Positions 53,527 through 62,381 of a stretch of DNA of 64,000 nt are shown piece by piece. The translations under genes and the position numbers were made by a program. The DNA lies in NCBI RefSeq assembly GCF_028583725.1, contig NZ_CP110680.1:930001-994000 (forward strand), read 5' to 3'. Every line of letters begins with the position of its first letter. Within the stretch, counting starts at the first letter, position 1. Under the pieces are notes generated by a model. That model had not been told where the DNA came from and searched no databases. It saw only the letters and a list, made by a program, of their open reading frames with translations. Origin of the DNA: Cellulomonas fimi (GTDB lineage Bacteria; Actinomycetota; Actinomycetes; Actinomycetales; Cellulomonadaceae).

Positions 53527-56181
53527 TCAGCCCGGCTGGGGTGCGTGCGCGAGCACCACGTCGAGCAGCCGCACGGCAGCCGCCTTGTCGAGCGGGTTGT
53601 TCGCGTTGCCGCACTTCGGCGACTGCACGCACGCGGGGCAGCCGCTCGGGCACGGGCACGACGCGATGGCGTCGCGCGTCGCCCGGAGCCACGTGGCCGC
53701 GACGCGGAAGCCGTGCTCCGCGAACCCGGCGCCACCGGGGTAGGCGTCGTGCACGAAGACCGTGGCGTGCCCCGTGTCGGCGTGCAGGGCCGTGGACAGG
53801 CCGCCGAGGTCCCACCGGTCGCACGTCGCGAGGAGCGGCAGGAGCCCGATCGACGCGTGCTCCGCGGCGTGCAGGGCCCCGGGCGCCGCCTCGACCGTGA
53901 CACCGGCGGCCTCCAGGACGTCGGCGGGTGCGGTCCACCAGGCGGCGGCGGTCCGCAGCGTGCGGGGCGGCAGGTCGAGGTCCGTGGAGCCGAGCACCTG
54001 GAGGTCGGGGATGCGTTTGCGCTGGTAGCCGAGGACCTGGGTCGTGACGTCGACGGCCCCGAACCCCCACGTGACCGGCCCCCACGACGTCTCCTCGTCG
54101 ACCGAGACGATCTCCGTGGAGGTGACCCACCGCGCCCACGTCCCGTAGTCCACGTCGCGGCGGGTGACGAGCGCGACGCCGTCCTCCAGGTGCAGCTCGT
54201 CGACGACGAACGTCGCCCCCTGGTGCACGTAGACCGCGCCGTCGTGCACGGTCGCGTCCGCCGACGCCGCGTCGACGGTCCCGAGCAGCCGGCCCGTGAC
54301 CGACTCGACGACGCGGACGGGGTCGCCGCCCGAGCCGCGAAGGTCGGTCAGGCGGGTCGCCGGCTCGGCGTGCGTCCAGTACCAGCCCGACGGGCGGCGG
54401 CGCAGCGCCCCGCGCTCGACGAGCTCGGCCAGCAGGACGGGTGCGGACGCCCCGAACACGTCGAGCTCCTCGGCGCGCAGCGGGATCTCCGCGGCCGCGG
54501 CGCACAGGTGCGGCGCCAGGACGTACGGGTTCCCGGTGTCGAACACGGTCGCCTCGACAGGAGTGTCGAAGATCGCCTCGGGGTGGTGGACGAGGAACGT
54601 GTCGAGCGGGTCCTCGCGCGCGACGAGCGCGACCAGCCCGTCGGCGCCGGCGCGGCCCGCTCGTCCCGCCTGCTGCCACAGCGACACCCGCGTGCCCGGC
54701 CAGCCCGCGACGAGCACCGCGTCGAGCCCGGAGATGTCGATGCCCAGCTCGAGCGCGTTGGTCGTCGCCAGCGCGCGCAGGTCGCCGGAGCGGATCGCGC
54801 GTTCCAGGCCACGGCGCTCCTCCGGCAGGTAGCCGCCGCGGTAGGCGGACACGGCGCGCGCCAGGTCGGGGTCGACGTCACGCAGGTGGTCCCGCGTCGC
54901 CGCGGCGACCGACTCGGCCGCCCGCCGCGACCGGGTGAACGCGAGCGTGCGCGCGCCGGCGACGACGAGGTCCGTCAGGAGGTCGGCCACCTCCGCGGTC
55001 GCGGTGCGGCGAGGCCCGTCGTGCGGCTCGGTCACCACGCGCTCGCCCGTCCCGGACGGTCCGGACGCCGACGGGTCGACGACCGCGTCGGCCGTCTGCG
55101 CACGCGCCTCGACGTGCGACACCGCGGGCGAGACGACGACGGCCGGTCCGCCGGCGTCGCCGGCCGGCCAGACCTCCGTGGGGGCGGCGGGGTCGTCGAC
55201 GGTCCACGGGTCGTCCGGTGCGGGCGGGCCGGGAGCGTCGGGGCGGACGGCACCTCCGGGCGGGCCGACCGGAGTCGCCCACGGGTCCTCGTCGGGCAGC
55301 AGGTCGCTCCACGGTGCGTCGCCACCGGGGAGCAGCGGCGGCTGCCACAGCACGAACGTCTTGCGACCGGCCGGCGACGCGTCCTCGGTGACCGCGGTGA
55401 CGTCCTCGGCGGGCACCCCGACGAGGCGCGCGGCGCTCACCGCGGGGTCGGCGGTCGTGGCCGACGCGAGGAGGAACACGGGGGAGGCGCCGTACGAGCG
55501 CGCGACGCGTTGCAGCCGTCGGAGCACCAGGCCGACGTGCGCGCCGAACACGCCGCGGAACGCGTGGCACTCGTCGACGACCACGTACCGCAGCGCGCCC
55601 AGCAGGCGCGCCCACCGGCGGTGCTGCGGGAGCAGCGCGAAGTGCACGAAGTCGGGGTTCGTGAGGACCACGTCGGCGTGCTCCTGGACCCAGCGCCGCT
55701 CGTCGAGCGACGTGTCACCGTCCGCGGTCGCGACGCGCACGTCGCGCAGGCCCGCGGCGCCGAGCAGCGCGTCGAGTGCGGCGAGCTGCCCTGCCGCGAG
55801 GGCCTTCGTCGGGCACAGGTAGAGGGTGGTCGCGCGCCGGGCGACGGTCTCGATGCGACCCGGGTCGAGCGTGCTCGCCGCGCTCGCGCCGCGGGCGGCC
55901 GTCAGCGCGGGCAACCAGAAGGCGAGCGACTTGCCCGAGCCGGTCGACGTGGAGAGCACCGTGTGCCGTCCGGCCCACGCCGCGTCGGCCGCGACCGCCT
56001 GGTGCGCCCACGGCTGCTCGACGCCGAGCTGCCGGTACCCCCGGACGACGTCCGCGTCGGCCCACGCCGGCCACGGCGCACGGACGCCCTCACGGGCGGG
56101 GAGATGGCGGACGTGCGTGAGGCGGTCCGCTCGCCGTCCTCCGGCGAGCAGCGCGTCGAGCAGCTCACCGGTCCGGACCAC
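53527..56181 (-). CDS. DEAD/DEAH helicase with DUF1998 Cys-cluster (Rv3649/MrfA-like)
   Basis: 884 residues, superfamily 2 helicase. Walker A STSTGSGKSLAF, Walker B VVVDECHAF (DECH), SAT motif LLASATT, and in the second RecA domain TTNALELGIDISGLDAVLV and QQAGRAGRAG. A ~110-residue Pro-rich linker (~330-440) separates the domains. The C-terminus carries CPCPSGCPACVQSPKCGN, the zinc site of DUF1998/MrfA proteins, which in Bacillus repair mitomycin damage. GTG at 56181 follows GAGG. Rv3649 in mycobacteria has the same place beside the pilus genes. Confidence 0.9.
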   Translation of the reverse strand: MVRTGELLDALLAGGRRADRLTHVRHLPAREGVRAPWPAWADADVVRGYRQLGVEQPWAHQAVAADAAWAGRHTVLSTSTGSGKSLAFWLPALTAARGASAASTLDPGRIETVARRATTLYLCPTKALAAGQLAALDALLGAAGLRDVRVATADGDTSLDERRWVQEHADVVLTNPDFVHFALLPQHRRWARLLGALRYVVVDECHAFRGVFGAHVGLVLRRLQRVARSYGASPVFLLASATTADPAVSAARLVGVPAEDVTAVTEDASPAGRKTFVLWQPPLLPGGDAPWSDLLPDEDPWATPVGPPGGAVRPDAPGPPAPDDPWTVDDPAAPTEVWPAGDAGGPAVVVSPAVSHVEARAQTADAVVDPSASGPSGTGERVVTEPHDGPRRTATAEVADLLTDLVVAGARTLAFTRSRRAAESVAAATRDHLRDVDPDLARAVSAYRGGYLPEERRGLERAIRSGDLRALATTNALELGIDISGLDAVLVAGWPGTRVSLWQQAGRAGRAGADGLVALVAREDPLDTFLVHHPEAIFDTPVEATVFDTGNPYVLAPHLCAAAAEIPLRAEELDVFGASAPVLLAELVERGALRRRPSGWYWTHAEPATRLTDLRGSGGDPVRVVESVTGRLLGTVDAASADATVHDGAVYVHQGATFVVDELHLEDGVALVTRRDVDYGTWARWVTSTEIVSVDEETSWGPVTWGFGAVDVTTQVLGYQRKRIPDLQVLGSTDLDLPPRTLRTAAAWWTAPADVLEAAGVTVEAAPGALHAAEHASIGLLPLLATCDRWDLGGLSTALHADTGHATVFVHDAYPGGAGFAEHGFRVAATWLRATRDAIASCPCPSGCPACVQSPKCGNANNPLDKAAAVRLLDVVLAHAPQPG

Positions 56182-56575
56182 CGGCCCATCCTCGCACCCG
56201 CGGAGGGCGCACCGGACGGCCGGGAGCGGCGTGCGGCGAGGCCGGCCGCGGACGACGACGCGCGATCGGTGGGATCGCCGCGCGACCGACGCCGGACGGC
56301 CGGCGAGGCGGGTCGCCGCAGCCGCGAGGACGCCCGCACCGACCGGCGGCCGGGACCGCACGGCGACTGCGGGACGCGCTGTGCCTGCGGGACGCGCTGC
56401 GCGTGCGGGACGCGCTGCGCCTGCGGGACGCGCTGCGCCTGCGGGACGCGCTGCGGGACGCGCTGTGCCTGCGGGACCGCACGGCGACTGCGGGACGTGC
56501 TGCGCCTGGGGGACGCGCTGCACCGGCGGCCGCGCTGCGCGCCGACTCCCGCGGTCGCGGGGGAGGATCGGCGGT
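56182..56575. other. 394-bp region with 18-bp repeats before pxpA
   Basis: It holds the divergent promoters of helicase and pxpA. Most of it (56368-56524) is an 18-bp minisatellite. Long open frames across it come from the repeat and are not real genes. Confidence 0.55.
56368..56524. repeat. 18-bp minisatellite (TGCGGGACGCGCTGCGCC)
   Basis: About eight units: 56368, 56386, 56404, 56422, a short 12-bp unit at 56440, 56452, then after a variant stretch (GACCGCACGGCGAC, itself a copy of 56354-56367) units at ~56489 and 56507. It is noncoding and lies 50-210 bp before the pxpA start. Confidence 0.85.
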
Positions 56576-57352
56576 ATGGGTGCGCGCATCGACCTCAACT
56601 GCGACCTCGGCGAAGGCCTCGACGACTGGGTGCCCGGCGTCGCGGGGCTCGAGTCGCGCCTGCTGGACGTCGTCACCAGCGCCAACGTCGCGTGCGGGTT
56701 CCACGCGGGCGACGAGCGGGTCATGGCCGCCGTGTGCAGGGCGGCGGCCGAGCGGGGCGTCGCCGTCGGTGCTCAGGTGTCGTACCGCGACCGGGAGGGC
56801 TTCGGGCGACGGTTCCTCGACGTCCCGCCCGACGTCCTGCGGGCCGACGTCCTCGAGCAGGTGCGGGCGCTGCGCCGGGCGGCGGCGGCCTCGGGGGCGC
56901 GGCTCTCCTACGTCAAGCCGCACGGCGCGCTCTACAACGCGGTCGTGCACCACGCGGAGCAGGCCGCGGCGGTCGTGGACGCGGTGGTCGAGTCCGGCGG
57001 CGACGACCCGCTGCCCGTCGTCGGGCTGCCGGGGGCCGTCGTGCTCGACCTCGCGCGCGACCGCGGGCTGCGAGCGGTGGCGGAGGCGTTCGCGGACCGC
57101 GGCTACCGCGCCGACGGCACGCTCGTGCCCCGCAGCGAGCCCGGGGCGCTCGTCGTCGAGCCCGACGAGGTCGTGCAGCGCGTGCTGTCGATGGCGGTGC
57201 GGCGACAGGTCGTGGCGGTGGACGGGGCGGTCGTGCCGGTCGACGCCGAGTCGGTGTGCGTGCACTCGGACACCCCGGGGGCCACCGTGCTCGCGGCGGC
57301 CGTGCGGCGTGCGCTCGACGACGCGGGCGTCGCCGTCGGGCCGTTCGTCTGA
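56576..57352 (+). CDS. pxpA: 5-oxoprolinase subunit A
   Basis: 258 residues, LamB/YcsF family. IDLNCDLGEGLDDWVPGV, SANVACGFHAGDERVM and YVKPHGALYN are the family signatures with the metal-site residues. With PxpB and PxpC it splits pyroglutamate (5-oxoproline) to glutamate using ATP. ATG at 56576 follows GGGGGAGGATCGGCGG. First gene of pxpABC, 31 bp before pxpB. Confidence 0.95.
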   Translation: MGARIDLNCDLGEGLDDWVPGVAGLESRLLDVVTSANVACGFHAGDERVMAAVCRAAAERGVAVGAQVSYRDREGFGRRFLDVPPDVLRADVLEQVRALRRAAAASGARLSYVKPHGALYNAVVHHAEQAAAVVDAVVESGGDDPLPVVGLPGAVVLDLARDRGLRAVAEAFADRGYRADGTLVPRSEPGALVVEPDEVVQRVLSMAVRRQVVAVDGAVVPVDAESVCVHSDTPGATVLAAAVRRALDDAGVAVGPFV

Positions 57353-57383
57353 CGCTCGCGGTCGTCGGGGGCAGGATCGGCGC

Positions 57384-58148
57384 ATGACTACCGCGCTGCA
57401 CGTCGTGCCGTTCGGCGACGACGCGCTGCTCGTCGAGGTCGCGGACCTCGCCGCGGTGCGCCGGCTGGACGACGCGCTGCGCCGCGCCCGCGAGGGGGCC
57501 GGGGGCCGCACCGACGCCACGGCGGGTGCGGCCGACCGGGGGTCGGCGGCGGGGGCGGCCGACCGGGGGTCGGGGGACACGTCCGGCGGGTCGTCGGTGT
57601 GGCGCACGGTCGTCGACCAGGTGCCCGCGGCGACGACGGTGCTGCTGCGGACCGCGCCGGGCGCGGACCTCGCGGCGCTCGCGGCGGCGGTGCGGCGGGT
57701 CGGGTCGGACGCCGGTGCTGTCGACGTCGCCGGTGGCGCCGCGGCGACGGAGGTCGTCGAGCTGCCCGCGGTCTACGACGGCGCGGACCTCGCGGAGGTC
57801 GCGGCGATGGCCGGGCTCACCGTCGACGAGGTCGTCGAGCGGCACAGCACGGCGACGTACACGGTCGCGTTCGGCGGGTTCATGCCGGGCTTCGCGTACC
57901 TCGTGGGGCTGGACCCGGTGCTGCGGGTGCCGCGTCGGGCGACGCCGCGCGAACGGGTCCCGCGCGGGGCGCTCGCGGTGGCGGACGAGTTCACCGCCGT
58001 GTACCCGGCGGCGACGCCCGGCGGGTGGCGGCTGCTGGGACGGTGCGACGTGCCGCTCTTCGACGTGACCCGCACCCCGCCGGCGCTGCTCGCGCCCGGC
58101 ACCCGCGTGCGGTTCGTGCGTGCGCCCGCGCCGGAGCCCGACGCATGA
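57384..58148 (+). CDS. pxpB: 5-oxoprolinase subunit B
   Basis: 254 residues, KipI/allophanate-hydrolase subunit 1 family. FGDDALLVEV at the N-terminus and YTVAFGGFMPGFAYLVGLDP, VPRGALAVADEFTAVYPAAT, GGWRLLGRCDVPLFD in the core. A ~35-residue Gly/Ala/Asp insert (two GAADRGS copies, ~residues 40-72) interrupts the N-terminal part. ATG at 57384; the stop overlaps pxpC by 4 bp. Confidence 0.92.
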   Translation: MTTALHVVPFGDDALLVEVADLAAVRRLDDALRRAREGAGGRTDATAGAADRGSAAGAADRGSGDTSGGSSVWRTVVDQVPAATTVLLRTAPGADLAALAAAVRRVGSDAGAVDVAGGAAATEVVELPAVYDGADLAEVAAMAGLTVDEVVERHSTATYTVAFGGFMPGFAYLVGLDPVLRVPRRATPRERVPRGALAVADEFTAVYPAATPGGWRLLGRCDVPLFDVTRTPPALLAPGTRVRFVRAPAPEPDA

Positions 58149-59032
58149 CGGGGGGCACCGACGGCTCGCCGACGCTGGAGGTCGTCGACCCCGGGGTCCT
58201 CACGCTCGTGCAGGACCTCGGCCGGCCGGGGTGGGCGCACGTGGGCGTCGGGCGGTCGGGGGCGGCGGACGCGGCGGCGCTGCGGCTGGCGAACCGGCTC
58301 GTCGCGAACCCCGACGGCGCCGCGGGTCTGGAGCTGCTCATGGGTGGCCTGCGGGTGCGGGCGCGCGGGCCGGTGACGGTGGCGCTGGCCGGTGCTCCGG
58401 CGCCGGCGTGGGTCGGGGGCGTCCGGGTCGGGATGCACGCGCCCGTCGAGGTGCCGGACGGTGCGGAGGTGCGGGTCGGCCCGCCGGTGCGCGGCCTGCG
58501 GACGTACCTGGCGGTGCGCGGCGGGCTGGACGTCGTCCCGGTGCTCGGGTCGCGGGCGACGGACCGGCTGGGCGGGATCGGTCCGGCGCCGCTCGCGGCG
58601 GGCGACGTGCTGCCGGTGGGGCCGCCGCCGTCGGAGGGGCCGCCCGTCGACGTCGCGGCGGTGCGCCCGTGGCCGGAGGGTCCGCGGCGGCTCCCGGTCG
58701 TCCCGGGTCCGCACGCGGACTGGTTCGACGGCGGGATCGACGCGGTGTGCGGCGCGGACGGCTTCCGGGTGACGCCGTCGTCGGACCGGGTGGCGTTGCG
58801 GCTGGACGGTCCCCGGGTCGTGCGCGTCCCGGCCCGGGAGGGTGCGGAGCTGCCGTCGCTGGGGCTGGTGCCCGGAGCGGTGCAGGTGCCGCCGGACGGG
58901 CTTCCGGTGGTGTTCGGCGTCGACCACCCGGTGACGGGCGGGTACCCGGTGGTGGCGGTCGTGCGGGCGTCGGCTCTGGGGGTGGTGGCGCAGGTGCGAC
59001 CGGGCGAGCCGGTCCGGTTCGTCCGGGCCTGA
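58145..59032 (+). CDS. pxpC: 5-oxoprolinase subunit C
   Basis: 295 residues, KipA/allophanate-hydrolase subunit 2 family. LTLVQDLGRPGWAHVGVGRS at the N-terminus, RTYLAVRGGLDVVPVLGSRA and the C-terminal VFGVDHPVTGGYPVVAVV are diagnostic. It forms the catalytic complex with PxpB, with PxpA as partner. ATG at 58145 overlaps pxpB. The operon ends here; the next gene is nrdD after 261 bp. Confidence 0.93.
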   Translation: MTGGTDGSPTLEVVDPGVLTLVQDLGRPGWAHVGVGRSGAADAAALRLANRLVANPDGAAGLELLMGGLRVRARGPVTVALAGAPAPAWVGGVRVGMHAPVEVPDGAEVRVGPPVRGLRTYLAVRGGLDVVPVLGSRATDRLGGIGPAPLAAGDVLPVGPPPSEGPPVDVAAVRPWPEGPRRLPVVPGPHADWFDGGIDAVCGADGFRVTPSSDRVALRLDGPRVVRVPAREGAELPSLGLVPGAVQVPPDGLPVVFGVDHPVTGGYPVVAVVRASALGVVAQVRPGEPVRFVRA

Positions 59033-59203
59033 CGGGTTCGCCCGGACACGCCGCGACGGCTGCCGCGAGCGACACGCCGGAGGGTGCGGACGGGCTCGCG
59101 CGCGACACGCCGCGCGACCGGGCGAGTTTTGCGCGCGGCGCTCCGTGCCGCCTCGCACAGGCGGGACCTAGGTCCCCCGCGAGACCCTGCGTCGGGCATA
59201 GAA

Positions 59204-59219
59204 CTGCCACATCTAGTCC
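59204..59219 (+). promoter_or_regulatory. NrdR box 1 upstream of nrdDG
   Basis: CTGCCACATCTAGTCC fits the NrdR consensus ACACTATATCTAGTGT at most informative positions (C4, A6, ATCTAGT at 8-14). It starts exactly 32 bp before box 2, the usual helical phasing of NrdR box pairs. Confidence 0.65.
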
Positions 59220-59235
59220 TCCGGGGACGCCGCGA

Positions 59236-59251
59236 CCACAAGATGTGGGGT
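59236..59251 (+). promoter_or_regulatory. NrdR box 2 upstream of nrdDG
   Basis: CCACAAGATGTGGGGT has a perfect CCACA-AGA-TGTGG palindrome at its left and matches the NrdR consensus at C4, A6, A8, T9, T11, G13. It ends 42 bp before the nrdD ATG. NrdR represses ribonucleotide reductase genes when dATP is plentiful. Confidence 0.65.
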
Positions 59252-59293
59252 CGCAGAGGCGGGAGGGCGACACGGACGAAGGGGATACCGCAC

Positions 59294-61126
59294 ATGACCG
59301 AGCAGGTCGTCGTCGAGGTCGGCTCGTCGATCGACGAGTACCTCGACCGCCGCGACTGGCGCGTCAACGCCAACGCCAACCAGGGCTACTCGCTGGGTGG
59401 GCTCATCCTCAACACGGCTGGCAAGGTCGTCGCGAACTACTGGCTGAGCCACGTCTACCCGGCCGAGGTGGGTCGGGCGCACCGCGAGGGCGACCTGCAC
59501 ATCCACGACCTCGACATGCTGTCGGGCTACTGCGCGGGGTGGTCGCTGCGGACCCTCCTGCAGGAGGGCCTCAACGGCGTGCCGGGCAAGGTCGACGCGC
59601 GCCCGCCGAAGCACTTCGGGTCGGCGATCGGCCAGATCGTGAACTTCCTCGGCACCATGCAGAACGAGTGGGCGGGTGCGCAGGCGTTCTCGTCGTTCGA
59701 CACCTACATGGCGCCGTACGTGCGGCTCGACGGCCTCACGTACGAGCAGGTCCGGCAGGGGGTCCAGGAGCTCGTCTACAACCTCAACGTGCCGTCGCGC
59801 TGGGGCACCCAGACGCCGTTCACGAACCTCACGTTCGACTGGACGTGCCCGGAGGACCTGCGCGAGCAGGTGCCGTTCGTCGCGGGCGAGCCGTGCGACT
59901 TCACGTACGGCGACCTCCAGCACGAGATGGACCTCATCAACCAGGCGTACATCGAGGTCATGACGGAGGGCGACGCGAGCGGGCGCGTCTTCACGTTCCC
60001 GATCCCGACGTACAACATCACGCACGACTTCGACTGGGAGAGCCCCAACGCGGACCGCCTGTTCGCGATGACGGCGAAGTACGGGCTGCCGTACTTCCAG
60101 AACTTCCTCAACTCCGAGATGAACCCGGGCGACGTGCGGTCGATGTGCTGCCGGCTGCAGCTCGACCTGCGCGAGCTGCTCAAGCGCGGCAACGGCCTGT
60201 TCGGGTCCGCGGAGCAGACGGGCTCGCTCGGCGTCGTGACGATCAACTGCGCGCGGCTCGGCTTCCTCAACCCGGGCGACGAGCACGGCCTGTTCGACGC
60301 GCTGTCGCAGCTGCTCGACCTGGCGCGCACGTCGCTCGAGCTCAAGCGCACGGTCATCCAGAAGTACATCGACGAGGGCCTGTTCCCGTACACGAAGCGG
60401 TACCTCGGGACGCTTGACAACCACTTCTCGACGATCGGCGTCAACGGCCTCAACGAGATGGTCCGCAACTTCACGGGCGACGAGTTCGACCTGACCGACC
60501 CGCGCGGGCACGCGCTCGTCGTCCGGGTGCTCGACTTCGTCCGCGCGCGGATGGTCCGGTACCAGGAGGAGACCGGCCACCTCTACAACCTGGAGGCGAC
60601 GCCCGCGGAGGGCACGACGTACCGGTTCGCCAAGGAGGACCGCCGCCGGTTCCACGGCATCCTGCAGGCCGGCACGGACGACCACCCGTACTACACGAAC
60701 TCGTCGCAGCTCCCCGTCGGCTTCACGGACGACCCGTTCGAGGCGCTCGCGCGGCAGGACGACCTGCAGACCAAGTACACGGGCGGCACCGTCCTGCACC
60801 TGTACATGAGCGAGCGCCTGTCGACCCCGGAGGCCGCGCGCGAGCTGGTGAAGCGGTCGCTGTCGACGTTCCGTCTGCCGTACCTCACGGTCACGCCGAC
60901 GTTCTCCGTCTGCACGCGGCACGGCTACCTGTCGGGCGAGCACCCGACGTGCCCGCGCTGCGCCGACGAGGGGTACGGCGAGGTCGTGTGCGAGGTGTGG
61001 ACGCGCGTCATGGGCTACCACCGGCCCGTGAGCTCGTTCAACATCGGCAAGAAGGGCGAGCACATGGAGCGCACCCCGTTCCAGGAGCGCGCTCTCGCGA
61101 CGGCCGGCGCGGAGCAGCGGGCCTGA
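59294..61126 (+). CDS. nrdD: Anaerobic ribonucleoside-triphosphate reductase
   Basis: 610 residues, class III glycyl-radical reductase making dNTPs without oxygen. NANANQGYSLGGLILNTAGK, DLHIHDLDMLSGYCAGWSLR and FTFPIPTYNITHDFDWE are conserved core stretches; SMCCRLQLDL carries the active-site Cys region. The C-terminal zinc Cys set (SVCTRHGY...CPRCADEG) precedes RVMGYHRPVSSFN, where Gly574 is the predicted radical site. It has no N-terminal ATP-cone, so allosteric activity control by dATP is probably absent. ATG at 59294; the stop overlaps the nrdG start by 1 bp. Confidence 0.94.
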   Translation: MTEQVVVEVGSSIDEYLDRRDWRVNANANQGYSLGGLILNTAGKVVANYWLSHVYPAEVGRAHREGDLHIHDLDMLSGYCAGWSLRTLLQEGLNGVPGKVDARPPKHFGSAIGQIVNFLGTMQNEWAGAQAFSSFDTYMAPYVRLDGLTYEQVRQGVQELVYNLNVPSRWGTQTPFTNLTFDWTCPEDLREQVPFVAGEPCDFTYGDLQHEMDLINQAYIEVMTEGDASGRVFTFPIPTYNITHDFDWESPNADRLFAMTAKYGLPYFQNFLNSEMNPGDVRSMCCRLQLDLRELLKRGNGLFGSAEQTGSLGVVTINCARLGFLNPGDEHGLFDALSQLLDLARTSLELKRTVIQKYIDEGLFPYTKRYLGTLDNHFSTIGVNGLNEMVRNFTGDEFDLTDPRGHALVVRVLDFVRARMVRYQEETGHLYNLEATPAEGTTYRFAKEDRRRFHGILQAGTDDHPYYTNSSQLPVGFTDDPFEALARQDDLQTKYTGGTVLHLYMSERLSTPEAARELVKRSLSTFRLPYLTVTPTFSVCTRHGYLSGEHPTCPRCADEGYGEVVCEVWTRVMGYHRPVSSFNIGKKGEHMERTPFQERALATAGAEQRA

Positions 61127-61812
61127 TGACGGACCGCACGACGACGGCGGCGGCGGACGGGCTCGCGATCGCGGGCCTGACGCCGCTGTCGTCGTGCGAC
61201 TGGCCGGGGAGGCTGGTCGCCACCGCGTTCCTGCAGGGCTGCCCGTGGCGCTGCACGTACTGCCACAACTCCTCGATCCTCGACCCGCGCACCCCGGGCG
61301 TGGTGCCGTGGTCCGACGTGCGCGACCTGCTCGCACGACGCCGGGGGCTGCTCGACGGTCTCGTCTTCTCGGGCGGTGAGCCGACCCGGCAGGCCGGGCT
61401 CGTCGACGCCGCGCGCGAGGTGCGCGCCGACGGGTTCGCCGTCGGCCTGCACACCGGCGGCGCCTACCCCCGCCGGCTCGAGGCGCTGCTGCCGCACGTC
61501 GACTGGGTCGGGTTCGACGTCAAGGCCCCTGCCCGGCTCTACCGGGCGATCACCCGGGCCGGTGGTCCGACGGCGAGCGCCGACGCGACGTTCGCGTCGC
61601 TGCGCCTGGTGCTCGACGCGGGTGTCGACGTGCAGGTCCGCACGACCGTCGACCCGACGGTCCTCACGACCGCGGACGTCGACGAGCTCACCGCGACGCT
61701 CGCCGGTCTCGGCGTGCGCGACCACGTCCTGCAGGAGGTCCGGCCCGACGGCACGACCGACGAGTACCGCCAGGCGCTCGCGACCGCCCGACGGGTCGCC
61801 GCGACCGCCTGA
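61126..61812 (+). CDS. nrdG: Anaerobic ribonucleotide reductase activase (radical SAM)
   Basis: 228 residues. CPWRCTYCHNSSILDP carries the radical-SAM cluster Cys39, Cys43, Cys46 (CxxxCxxC), and VFSGGEPTRQAGL the SAM-binding GGE. It makes the glycyl radical in NrdD. ATG at 61126 shares one base with the nrdD stop (TGATG). The family is close to other pyruvate formate-lyase activase types, but the position after nrdD settles the call. Confidence 0.93.
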   Translation: MTDRTTTAAADGLAIAGLTPLSSCDWPGRLVATAFLQGCPWRCTYCHNSSILDPRTPGVVPWSDVRDLLARRRGLLDGLVFSGGEPTRQAGLVDAAREVRADGFAVGLHTGGAYPRRLEALLPHVDWVGFDVKAPARLYRAITRAGGPTASADATFASLRLVLDAGVDVQVRTTVDPTVLTTADVDELTATLAGLGVRDHVLQEVRPDGTTDEYRQALATARRVAATA

Positions 61813-61979
61813 TCCCGGGCTCCGTGGGACGTCCCGCGCAGGCTGACACGATTCAGGACGCACCTCCGTCGTCGAAGCGCGTCGAATTCCGCCGCCCGGG
61901 TGAAAACACGCCGCTCGCTGCGCTCGTCCCGGACCTGTCGGGAATGTTTGAATTTCCGACGAGGGACGGGGGAGCACGG

Positions 61980-62321
61980 GTGCGCGTGACCAGCAGGGAC
62001 GTGGGGACGCGGACGGTCGTGGAGGTCGACGGCGAGGTCGACGTGTCCACGGCCGACGCGCTGCGCGAGTGCGTCCACGACCTGCTCGACCGCGACCGCA
62101 CCGACCTCGTCGTCGACCTCGGGCACGTCACCTTCATGGACTCGACGGGTCTCGGCGTGCTCGTCGGGTCGCTCAAGAAGGTGCGGCTCCTCGGCGGACG
62201 CCTCCAGCTCGTCATCTCCACCGAGCGGGTCGAGCAGCTCTTCCGCATCACCGCGCTCCTGCCCGTGTTCACGGTGCACGGCACGCTCGACGACGCGCTC
62301 GCGGACGACTCGGTCGCCTGA
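61980..62321 (+). CDS. Anti-sigma factor antagonist, STAS domain (BldG-like)
   Basis: 113 residues, the same length as Streptomyces BldG. RTVVEVDGEVDVSTADALRE and VVDLGHVTFMDSTGLGVLVG place the phosphorylatable Ser in DSTG. It should bind an anti-sigma kinase and free a sigma factor when unphosphorylated; no kinase is adjacent. I chose GTG 61980 with GGGGGAG upstream; in-frame starts at 61944 (ATG) and 61824 (GTG) would add 12 or 52 residues not needed by the fold. A local AT-rich dip at ~61885-61955 probably holds the promoter. Confidence 0.87.
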   Translation: MRVTSRDVGTRTVVEVDGEVDVSTADALRECVHDLLDRDRTDLVVDLGHVTFMDSTGLGVLVGSLKKVRLLGGRLQLVISTERVEQLFRITALLPVFTVHGTLDDALADDSVA

Positions 62322-62381
62322 ACGCGCGCGGACACGTCCCGGCCGGCCGCGCGGTCCCTCCACCGCGCGACCGGCGGGCGG

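Noticed and set aside
53410..57387. A 1325-codon plus-strand frame over the helicase gene
   Set aside because: Its translation is Arg/Gly/Ala-rich shadow sequence opposite a clear helicase and running through the minisatellite and pxpA.
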